From positions 682,001 to 746,000 of the forward strand of contig CAWADP010000009.1 in the NCBI GenBank assembly GCA_963780805.1: a stretch of 64,000 nucleotides of DNA. Reading direction: 5' to 3'. The notes beneath the pieces are model-generated. The model had not been told where the DNA came from, ran no database searches, and saw only the letters and a program-made list of their open reading frames with translations. Position numbers and translations under genes: made by a program. This DNA is from JASHVB01 sp963780805 (GTDB taxonomy: Bacteria; Pseudomonadota; Alphaproteobacteria; Acetobacterales; Acetobacteraceae). This document shows positions 18,640 to 25,700 of this stretch, in pieces. Within the stretch, counting starts at the first letter, position 1. Every line of letters begins with the position of its first letter.

Positions 18640-19491
18640 GTGATTTTCGGGGATAGCGACGTGCGACGCAACTCGCTTATCGTGGAACCACCGGCAACGC
18701 CGGAGCCAGCGGCTGTTTCGCCGGGGATCGATGAGGCGATCGACGCGGATCGCGCCGGGGCCGAGGAGGCCGGTGAAGGCGAACGTCAGCGCCGTAACCT
18801 TGTAAAGGGTTATGAGTTTCGCAAAGAGCAATACCTTGTGCTCACCGATCGGGACTCGACAGCGTAAAGGTCGAAAGCTCGTCGGTGATGAATATTGACA
18901 AATTCGTCGAGGTCGATTCGATCGACCCGATCTACTACGCGAGCAGCTATTACCTTGCACCGGACGGGGACGCCGGGCGCGACGTCTATGCCAACCTTCA
19001 TTCGGCGATTGCCGAAACCGGACGGGTAGCCCTGGCAAGGGTGGTGATCGGTCAGCGGGAACGGACAATCGCCGTGCGAGCTATGGATGGCGGTCTTGTG
19101 GCGCACACGTTCGATGAGCAGCGCGACATCAATGACGCGCGGTCTATCCTCGGCGACACTGCTGCCATCAAGATCGATCCGGAGATGGTGCAACTCGCCA
19201 AGCAACTGATCGACCGGCAGACGACAAAGTATGATCCTGCCGATCTTGAGGATCGCTACGAGAGTCGTCTGCGGGCGCTGATCGACGCCAAGCTGAAGGG
19301 CGGGGGTATTGGGCTGGGGCGAGCCGACCGAGCCAGACCGCGGCAACGTGATCGACCTTATGGCGGCGCTCGAAAAAAAGCCTCGGTAGTACGACCCCAA
19401 CGGCAGCCACTCCGTTACCGGAGCCGACAGCAGCGAGCCGAAGCGTGCAGCTGCCCCTCAGGCCGCCAAGACGGGACGCAAACGGGCGTAA
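18640..19491 (+). pseudogene. ku: Broken gene for NHEJ end-binding protein Ku
   Basis: The segments match bacterial Ku in order but in different frames: NLVKGYEFRKEQYLVLTDRD (to about 18850), then VKVESSSVMNIDKFVEVDSI, SSYYLAPDGDAG, ARVVIGQRERTIAV and PADLEDRYESRLRALIDAKL (to about 19310), then GNVIDLMAALEKK ending in TAG at 19387. A Lys/Ala-rich tail KRAAAPQAAKTGRKRA ends at 19489. A one-base loss near 18856, a frame change near 19312 and at least one more near 19390 break it. The first ~55 codons of a normal Ku are replaced by unrelated sequence. Its partner LigD is intact at 11041. Confidence 0.85.
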
Positions 19492-19687
19492 GGCCGCCAC
19501 CCATCGTCGGGGAGCCAGCGCTGAAGGCGGACCTCGCCCCGGCCCTCTTCGAGGCAGACCTCGCAGACGAATTCCTCATCATCTACAAGACAGCTCAACT
19601 CGGCGTCACCCATGCCGCACTTCGCGCCGGCCGCACCATCGCGCAAGGAAGCGCAGCCGTATAACTGCAATTCAAGACAGGTGATCG

Positions 19688-19867
19688 ATGGCACACGACG
19701 AAGACGATCCGACTGGGCGACGGATGCACACCACCCCACGGTCGGCAATTGCCGAACTGGTCGAAAACTTGTGCGAGCAAGGTTGGCATATCGAATTGGA
19801 AGAGAACGAAAACGGGGAAGTGGTGATCTTCGCCAAGGACATTTCGGCAACCGAGGATTGGCCCTAA
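19688..19867 (+). CDS. Small acidic hypothetical protein
   Basis: A 59-aa frame starting MAHDEDDPTGRRMH and containing AIAELVENLCEQGWHIELEE and VVIFAKD. It is soluble, acidic, and has the look of an alpha/beta mini-domain. ACAGG lies 6 bases before the ATG. It is followed 15 bp later by another short frame. No family recognised. Confidence 0.45.
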   Translation: MAHDEDDPTGRRMHTTPRSAIAELVENLCEQGWHIELEENENGEVVIFAKDISATEDWP

Positions 19868-19882
19868 GCGGAGCGCTGCATA

Positions 19883-20128
19883 ATGGCTGAGTTCGATGAG
19901 GTCATGCGAGAGTGGCGACGCCTGCTTGCGAGATTGGAATTTCTTGAGCCAGATGAGATTGGCGTCGCCGCTCTTTACCAGCAAGCCTTCCCCATCGTGG
20001 AACAGGCAACGGCTATGCTCAACTCCTAGCTGGGTCGTCCTGATTTCAGTGAGACGCATCAGGCCGATATGGTTGCAGCGCAGCGCCAAGTGCAAGCGAA
20101 ACTGATTAAATGGCGTTCGTACGGCTAA
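19883..20128 (+). pseudogene. Small protein gene with in-frame amber stop
   Basis: The frame MAEFDEVMREWRRLLARLEF continues to ATAMLNS, meets TAG at 20027, then stays open in the same frame as LGRPDFSETHQADMVAAQRQ to a TAA at 20126. Coding character is the same on both sides, so the natural product was probably about 81 aa with the amber codon as a later lesion or a sequencing error. It is helical and charged. Function unknown. Confidence 0.4.
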
Positions 20129-20224
20129 TCTGACAACGGCTGGCGCCCGTTAACTCGCCCCCATGCGCGCTACCTCTGCCGCCGTGACGCACGATCTGCC
20201 TGATTCCAGGAAGTGAGACACGTT

Positions 20225-20405
20225 ATGAAGTATGAAGTCGAAGTGGTGCAGCGCAGGTACTTTCTGGTCGAAGCGGAGAGCGAAAGTAAAGCCGACGAGA
20301 TTGCCTTGGAATGGAGCATCAAATTGGAGCCAGCAGAACGATGCCGTGGTAGAGGGGAAGGGCGGCATTTTGGTTGAAGGCGTCATCCAGTTGCCGCCGG
20401 ACTAG
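20225..20405 (+). pseudogene. Small protein gene, frameshifted
   Basis: It begins MKYEVEVVQRRYFLVEAESE at 20225. Near 20330 the frame changes and continues as QNDAVVEGKGGILVEGVIQL, ending PPD and a TAG at 20403. The two halves together give about 59 residues with a beta-rich pattern. No clear Shine-Dalgarno sequence lies upstream (nearest purines ...GTGAG). Function unknown. Confidence 0.4.
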
Positions 20406-20451
20406 GGCGACGCCCAGGAATAAGCGAATCAGGCGACGCAGCGCCGTCGTA

Positions 20452-20517
20452 CTTCTTCGTCATCCCGGCGACAGCGGGCGACCATGCCACTTAGGTCCCT
20501 GCTTTCGCGGGTACGAA
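20452..20517. repeat. Palindromic dispersed repeat, CGTCATCCCGGCGA type
   Basis: TTCGTCATCCCGGCGACAGC on the left and GTCCCTGCTTTCGCGGGTAC on the right form the ends of a hairpin-type extragenic repeat common in proteobacterial genomes. The surrounding 20406-20745 stretch has no gene that I can support. Confidence 0.5.
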
Positions 20518-20745
20518 GAAGAACACTGCGTCCGGTGCGGTTATTGTGGGCGCCGACTAGGGGCCTTTGCGGGTGGCGTGAACCGACGTGCCGCCGCGCA
20601 CCATCAGCTGATACCCTGGCAGCCCTTCACTGAAAGGATGTTGTAACCGGATGTGATTTGAAATGTCCCCACGATCGCACATCCGTCTCGGACGCGCAAG
20701 GGTGGCAGCACGCTTCGCCATTGTTGGATCAACGGAGGTTACCAA

Positions 20746-21048
20746 ATGAGTGACGTACTTCCGGCTATCGTCGGACTCTGTATTGCCGAATGGTGGCGGC
20801 ATCGGGACTTCGCTCAATGGTGGCGACAGAACGACTCCCCGACTCTCGTTTTGCTCGGCATCATCGCGCTTATCTTGATGCACATTCTCTCGGCTCTTCG
20901 ACGTTTGGAAAAGCCAGCTCCAACGCTGTTGCCAGCGGTGCGGGCTGGTAGCGGCAAGTGGTACGACAGCGCTCTAGTCGTGCCGATCGCAGGCGTTGCG
21001 ATCCTGGGCGCCATTTTCGTCATCTCGCGGTTGATTCCCATTCATTGA
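20746..21048 (+). CDS. Small two-helix membrane protein
   Basis: A 100-aa protein beginning MSDVLPAIVGLCIAEWW. Hydrophobic segments lie at about residues 33-49 (LVLLGIIALILMHILSAL) and 77-97 (VVPIAGVAILGAIFVIS). ACGGAGG precedes the ATG by 9 bases, which strongly supports the start. Function unknown. Confidence 0.65.
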   Translation: MSDVLPAIVGLCIAEWWRHRDFAQWWRQNDSPTLVLLGIIALILMHILSALRRLEKPAPTLLPAVRAGSGKWYDSALVVPIAGVAILGAIFVISRLIPIH

Positions 21049-21686
21049 GGCTTGCCGTACTCGAGTGAATGCTCGTAAGCTGGCTTGCAATTTTCGCCCG
21101 TACCGTTGCGGTCAATGCTGCCTGCCTCATTTCTCGTGCATTCCTAAGTTCCTCTGATCCAGCCTCAAACAATGCGTTAACGATGGTTGCAATTGTAGGA
21201 TGTGCAAATCGGCGTGTTGTAGTAGTGGTGCGGCCATCGTCGCACGTACGTCCGGATAGACGGAACTATGCCCTATCTGCCAAATTCGTCCCTAAGATCG
21301 ACCAGACCGTGATCGGCTCGCAATGCGCTTCGCGCAGTTCAAAGCGGCAGCATAGCCTGCCACCACGCACCATCAAGGTCGCCGAATATGGTGATCGTTA
21401 GATCGATCTTGGTGGAGGTGATCGCCGAATCGCGTCTCCGGACATCGTCGTGGAGACATGCCTTGCGCCTGCGTAGGTCGTGCGATCTCCGCCGTTGCCG
21501 GGGTCATTGCGTTCCCCGATAGGTCCGGCCCCAGCGATCCTCGTACTTCCAATGTTGGCTTTAGCGAACTACTCCGCCGAGCGGGCCTTCGTCCCGCAGA
21601 TACTCACCAGATGATCGGCTCGGCGATGGATAGTATTCTCCTGCGCAAGAACTCGGACCGGAATAAGATCGAGCGCAACCACCCAA
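21049..21686. other. Gene-poor stretch
   Basis: About 640 bp with short frames but no consistent coding signal on either strand. Nothing could be assigned. Confidence 0.4.
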
Positions 21687-22172
21687 TCAGACGGCGTTCA
21701 AGGCAGGCTTTTCGCCAAACTGCTTCTCGTACTCGCGGAGTAAACGGGTTTTCAGATCGTAGTACCCGTTCTCGGTTGCAGCCTCGCTCTTACCGACATC
21801 ATTGTATTGCTCAACCGTGAGGCACAGCCGATCAAACCGGAACTTCTCTACAAAGCGTGGGATTCGAGCGATCTTCTTGCCGGTCTGATGTGCATCAATA
21901 TGGTTGAAGGTGAGGTGTCCATAATGCGCTGGATCAATCCGCGAATACGCCGAGCTGATGCTTATTCTCAGATTGCTGAGATGGCTTGCAATGTCTCTGC
22001 CCGCGCCGATATAGAGGATACCGTCCGGGTCCATGCCCAGCAGCCGAGGTATCGGCAGGAACTTCCCCTCATCGTCCAGCACGTGCAGCTGGTAGATGCC
22101 AGAGAACCCGCCGGGCTCAATGGCGTTTATAGCCTCCCACATGCCATCCTCAAGCGTGTACTTTGTCGCCAT
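21687..22172 (-). CDS. Protein with a GIY-YIG-like segment
   Basis: A 161-aa protein starting MATKYTLEDGMWEAI. Around residues 25-56 it reads GFSGIYQLHVLDDEGKF, then DGILYIGAGRDIASHLSNL, the spacing and residues of the GIY...YIG element of GIY-YIG nucleases. I do not see a clear distal catalytic Glu, although several candidates exist. AGGAGG lies 8 bases before the ATG at 22172. It sits beside a broken serine recombinase in an accessory region. Nuclease activity is inference. Confidence 0.55.
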   Translation of the reverse strand: MATKYTLEDGMWEAINAIEPGGFSGIYQLHVLDDEGKFLPIPRLLGMDPDGILYIGAGRDIASHLSNLRISISSAYSRIDPAHYGHLTFNHIDAHQTGKKIARIPRFVEKFRFDRLCLTVEQYNDVGKSEAATENGYYDLKTRLLREYEKQFGEKPALNAV

Positions 22173-22216
22173 GGCGCACACCTCCTGATATCCGTCACCG
22201 GAGGCTATGCTGCCAG

Positions 22217-22581
22217 CTAGAACAATTTGTCAAACGATCGGGGATGCAGTTCTGTATCACCCCACGCCATCCGCTTGATCTCGGACACCTTGGCCGCCGA
22301 CATCTTCAACAGGCGGGCGGTCTCGCGCACACCACGGCCTTCGTCCAAGGCCCGCGCACTCCGTCGATCTTCATGGGTGAGACCGGTGGTCGCCCAAGCC
22401 GTTTGCCGGTGGAGCGAGCGCGATCCAAACCGGCCAAGACCCAGTCGCGGATCATCGCCGGTTCGAACTCGCTGAACACCGACAGCGTCCCGAACAGCAT
22501 CCGGCCCGATGGCGTCGAGGTATCCAACGCCTGCTGGTGCAGGTGGAGGTCGATGTTCCGCGACCGTAGCTCGCCCAGCAA
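22217..22581 (-). pseudogene. Serine recombinase, C-terminal part
   Basis: On the minus strand the frame reads LGELRSRNIDLHLHQQALDT, then PSGRMLFGTLSVFSEFEPAM and TGKRLGRPPVSPMKID. This is the second half of the catalytic domain and linker of resolvase/invertase-type recombinases. One frame change near 22370 leads into ALDEGRGVRETARLLKMSAA, the helix-turn-helix domain, ending at 22217. The conserved ERAMIRDR region is altered to EPAMIRDW. The matching N-terminal part lies next to it in the opposite orientation. Confidence 0.75.
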
Positions 22582-22590
22582 ACCGATCAG

Positions 22591-22720
22591 GTGGGCAGGG
22601 ATCCCTCGAGAACCAGTTGCAGCCCTTGCAGGAGGCCGCTGGGCGGCTCGGATGGAGCATCGTGGGCGTCTTCAAGGACGAAGGCATCAGCGGTGCCAAG
22701 AGCCGGGCGCTGTCCGCCTG
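22591..22720 (+). pseudogene. Serine recombinase, N-terminal part (inverted)
   Basis: On the plus strand the frame reads SLENQLQPLQEAAGRLGWSI, then GVFKDEGISGAKSR, the segment following the catalytic Ser in resolvase/invertase-type recombinases. The catalytic Ser region itself and the middle of the domain are missing. It starts 10 bp from the C-terminal fragment and points away from it, so an inversion or two fragments of different origin must be involved. Confidence 0.65.
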
Positions 22721-22936
22721 GGCGATGTCACACCCCGCCAGGATGCGGCGCACGCCGTCAGGCCTGCCGAGCATGGCGACGACGAGATCGACCTCCGCCG
22801 CGGTGACCGGCGTACGGCGGTCGATGTCCGAGACGACCTTGAGCGGTGGCTTGTGCCGCACGCCAGCAGCACGTCGCCCGCGGCTCCGGCGTTCCGAGTT
22901 GGCCTCGTCCATGTCGCTCTCAGCGATTGGCGGCAA
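22700..22936 (-). CDS. Short unassigned reading frame
   Basis: A frame starting MPPIAESDMDEANSERRSRG and containing TPVTAAEVDLVVAMLGRPDG has reasonable codon use. It then runs into the recombinase debris. It may be a small DNA-binding or regulatory protein fragment, but no family is recognised. Confidence 0.25.
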
Positions 22937-22964
22937 TCAGCCTTGACGACACTACCCAAAAATA

Positions 22965-23280
22965 TGGTCGGGGTGGTCAGGTTGGTCAGGGTTATTCCAG
23001 CGGTGGAATCGAACGTATCGCAACCGGTCTACCTCCGGCCACTCATCTTCGCCGTCGCTGGCATCCCGTGGTTCCCGCTGACTGGCCAGCCTGTCCGGGC
23101 TGACCACCCTGACCAGGGCATCGGGCAGGGCGGTCGTGGTTATGATGGATGGCGCATGAGGAGGAACATGCCGCTCGCCCGTCGCGGTGCAGGAACCCGG
23201 TGGCCTGGAATGACTGGCCACCCTGTCCGGGCTGACCACCCTGACCAGGGCATCGGGCAGGGCGGTCGTGGTGGTCAGAC
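22965..23280. repeat. GGTCAGGGTGGTC-type repeat cluster 1
   Basis: It contains GGTCGGGGTGGTCAGGTTGG (from about 22970) and two direct copies of CTGTCCGGGCTGACCACCCT followed by GACCAGGGCATCGGGCAGGG (23089-23134 and 23225-23270). Similar sequence occurs at 24740-24835, 25280-25425 and 39662-40010. Between the two copies is an unrelated ~90 bp. Confidence 0.7.
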
Positions 23281-23934
23281 CAGAACCGGCATCGGCTTTA
23301 TGATGGATGGCGGGGCGGGCAGTGCGGCGCGCTGCGGCATGATGACGATACGGAGCGGTTCGATCCCTCGACGGCATCGACCAAGCTGGACGGCATCCTC
23401 GACCGTCACAGCATGTTGCGGCACCTCCTGAGCAGCCAGACCCTTCACGACGACACGAGGCCATCGGCGGCGCAGGGCATCCTGCACCTCATCCTGATCT
23501 ACGCCATCATGCGCGATCATGATCCATGCCGTACGGTCGGCACCGGCCATGCCAGCGAAAGTAAGGTCACGCCATGCCCGTCTCTGCCGTGCTGTACGGT
23601 CACGAACATCACGCAATCCCCGCCGCAACCGCCGAACGGCATCGGGCCAAGCTGACGACGGTTCCAATCGGATAATGGCAAGGCTTGACTCCGATGCTTC
23701 TGCCGACCAGTCGCACACACCTTTCCACCACGCGCGGATCATCGGTCGGCGACACCACACACAGGCAGCAGATCGGCAAGTCCACGGCCATCCATCGCCA
23801 AAATACCTTTGCCTACGTGCTACCATGCAGCGTTCAAGCCGCAACGCCAGATCATCATCCCTGTCGTGGCGAAGCAGGGCAATGACCTCTTGCTGTGCGA
23901 CGTACGCCATCTCCATCTGACGTTGGGTGGTCAT
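23275..23934 (-). CDS. Hypothetical protein with Cys cluster
   Basis: A 219-aa basic protein starting MTTQRQMEMAYVAQQEV. It has WTCRSAACVWCRRPMIRAWW (Cys at about 53, 58, 61), followed by LAIIRLEP, an Arg-rich helix, and AWIMIAHDGVDQDEVQDAL. The Cys cluster followed by an alpha/beta segment recalls zinc-binding N-termini of some plasmid or transposon replication proteins, which is only a suggestion. It begins 6 bp after the stop of the 73-aa gene on the same strand, so the two look like an operon. Its end lies in the repeat cluster. Confidence 0.45.
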   Translation of the reverse strand: MTTQRQMEMAYVAQQEVIALLRHDRDDDLALRLERCMVARRQRYFGDGWPWTCRSAACVWCRRPMIRAWWKGVCDWSAEASESSLAIIRLEPSSAWPDAVRRLRRGLRDVRDRTARQRRAWRDLTFAGMAGADRTAWIMIAHDGVDQDEVQDALRRRWPRVVVKGLAAQEVPQHAVTVEDAVQLGRCRRGIEPLRIVIMPQRAALPAPPSIIKPMPVLV

Positions 23935-23940
23935 CGCAGG

Positions 23941-24162
23941 TCAGGTTTGCCGCACATAACGGTGGAAGTGCGAGCAGTACATAAAATCCGCGGCATCCAA
24001 TATCTCACGAAAATCGAATGTCAGCACGGTATATCCGTCCTCGTTCTCTGCTTCGCTGATCCGGCACTCGTCGCGGGCAAACATCAGAAGCCACGTCTGT
24101 ATATGAAAGTGAAGGCCGTTGGTCAGGTGATCGCTGGGATCGAAGACAAGTGTCACATGCAT
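23941..24162 (-). CDS. Small hypothetical protein
   Basis: A 73-aa protein starting MHVTLVFDPSDHLTNGLHFH and containing YTVLTFDFREILDAADFMYC. It is acidic and looks like a compact alpha/beta fold. No strong Shine-Dalgarno sequence. It lies immediately upstream of the Cys-cluster gene and is divergent from the gene at 24246. Function unknown. Confidence 0.45.
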   Translation of the reverse strand: MHVTLVFDPSDHLTNGLHFHIQTWLLMFARDECRISEAENEDGYTVLTFDFREILDAADFMYCSHFHRYVRQT

Positions 24163-24245
24163 GGGGCTATTTATGTTGCGAGGACTTTTGAGCTGGAGCA
24201 GTTGGCCGGGGATAAATACCGCGTCTCATTTACAGCGAGTGCAAC

Positions 24246-24578
24246 GTGTCAGAAAAATCAGAAGAAAAGGCAAACCTAAATGCGAAGGAACGAATTGCCG
24301 AACATCTTGACGATCTTACAAAAGCGGTTGGCGATGCCCTCCGAGAAAAGGGCATTTGCTACCCGGTACATCTGATAGTCGGCACTGCACCCGCGACGCT
24401 CTTGGTGGTTTGCACAACTCACCAACCCGACCCGCCTGATGAACAATGGATCGTCGTTTGCGATGTGGTGAAAACGATCATGGAGGGAATGTTTGAGACG
24501 GGTCAGCTCGTAAGCAGGGATGCAATCGCATGTGCCTCCACAGGAGTGAACGAGGAGACGACGAATGCGATTATATGA
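24246..24578 (+). CDS. Hypothetical protein
   Basis: A 110-aa protein from a GTG start, beginning MSEKSEEKANLNAKERIAEH, with VHLIVGTAPATLLVVCTTHQ and IVVCDVVKTIMEGMF. It is soluble and charged at the N-terminus. It is divergent from the two-gene unit at 23275-24162. A shorter frame (from 24565, MRLYEIMPHADSKQTARRK) overlaps its end and runs into a repeat copy. No family recognised. Confidence 0.45.
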   Translation: MSEKSEEKANLNAKERIAEHLDDLTKAVGDALREKGICYPVHLIVGTAPATLLVVCTTHQPDPPDEQWIVVCDVVKTIMEGMFETGQLVSRDAIACASTGVNEETTNAII

Positions 24579-24735
24579 AATCATGCCACATGCAGACAGC
24601 AAGCAGACTGCCAGGCGGAAGACTCCATCACATGAGGCAAGGGAGACGACCAGCGCGCGGCGTCGGCAACAGGCCGAAGAACCTGCTGGTCATACTGAAA
24701 ACGGGCCTCCCCTCCGGCCCCGCCTCGACCCTCAC

Positions 24736-24835
24736 CGTCGCCGGCATCCCGGTGGTTCCCGCTGACTGGTCGCCCTGTCCACTCTGACCACCCTCACCTA
24801 GATCAGCCGGTCAGGATGGTCGGCCCGGTCACCGC
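24736..24835. repeat. GGTCAGGGTGGTC-type repeat cluster 2
   Basis: GTGGTTCCCGCTGACTGGTC and CCACTCTGACCACCCTCACC repeat the unit seen at 23060-23130, and GGTCAGGATGGTCGGCCCGG follows. Confidence 0.6.
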
Positions 24836-25235
24836 CATCGGCCAGGGTCGTCACGTCCCTGGCATCTCGCCGGGTCGCGCGGCTTGTCCCGACGCCGACA
24901 GAGGGGCGCATCGCAAACCATTGCAGATGCATCACCACCAGCTCTCGCTGGAGCTTGGCGGCCTCGCCGCACGCCCGCTCCGCAGCCGCTCGTGTCTCAC
25001 GGCTCTGTCTGAGCAGGTCATCGATTCTACGGTCGCTGGGCGATGCGTTGGCAAGGAACGGGTTGGGCGTGATGTAGGTCTTGCCGGCATCGACCTCGCG
25101 CATCCGACCCGCGAATGCCTCGGCGGCAGCCAGCGAGCAGAAATCATCAATCAAGTGGGTGCCGAGCGGGTATCGACCCGTCGCACTGACCTGGAACCGC
25201 TTCGGTCCCGTCGCCGTGACCTCGTAGGTGAACAT
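24798..25235 (-). CDS. Hypothetical protein with helical C-terminus
   Basis: About 145 aa, starting MFTYEVTATGPKRFQVSATG at 25235. It has a beta-type N-terminal half (HLIDDFCSLAAAEAFAGRM) and a helical stretch RETRAAAERACGEAAKLQRE. The C-terminus runs into the GGTCAG repeat cluster and is probably replaced or extended by it. GGGGGA precedes the ATG. Function unknown. Confidence 0.45.
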   Translation of the reverse strand: MFTYEVTATGPKRFQVSATGRYPLGTHLIDDFCSLAAAEAFAGRMREVDAGKTYITPNPFLANASPSDRRIDDLLRQSRETRAAAERACGEAAKLQRELVVMHLQWFAMRPSVGVGTSRATRRDARDVTTLADGGDRADHPDRLI

Positions 25236-25279
25236 TCCCCCACTGTGGCACGGCGGGAGGCCACCTTGCACGGGCTTCC

Positions 25280-25425
25280 ATGCCACCTCGACCAGCCCGA
25301 CCACCCTGACCGCGCCATCGGCCAGAGCGGTCAGGGTGGTCGTCCAGGTCGCCATCGGCCACGCTGTCCACCCCGACCGCCCTGACCCACCTCGGTCGGC
25401 CCGGTCAGCCCGGCCAGCCCCCGCC
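25280..25425. repeat. GGTCAGGGTGGTC-type repeat cluster 3
   Basis: Short degenerate copies such as GACCACCCTGACCGCGCCAT, GCGGTCAGGGTGGTCGTCCA and GTCGGCCCGGTCAGCCCGGC run in tandem. They lie immediately left of the 104-bp element at 25432. Confidence 0.6.
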
Positions 25426-25431
25426 TGTCAA

Positions 25432-25534
25432 CGAAAACAGATGGTTTTGGATACGGTCGGCGGTTGGCTGGAAAGGACGGTCGGAGGCCAGCTTCCAGCC
25501 ACTTCAGCGAGGGGGATTTCTGAACGGGGTCGGA
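25432..25534 (+). repeat. Inverted repeat copy A flanking the CRISPR-Cas locus
   Basis: It starts CGAAAACAGATGGTTTTGG and ends GAACGGGGTCGGA. The reverse complement of 39757-39860 is the same over its whole length except for one substitution and one single-base indel near the CCAC..CAGCGA position. It lies 167 bp upstream of cas3. Confidence 0.9.
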
Positions 25535-25700
25535 GGTAGAGCGGAAATGATTCACTGCCGGCGCGATCGGCGTGTGTCGCACGACCGTGCTAATTCCAAC
25601 GAGCCAGGCAAATGGAGTGCTGATCCGGCTACGATGCCTGATACAAACTATCGAGCTGGCGTGATCTGATCCCCGCACTGCCAGTTCTGAGGGAGGACCC

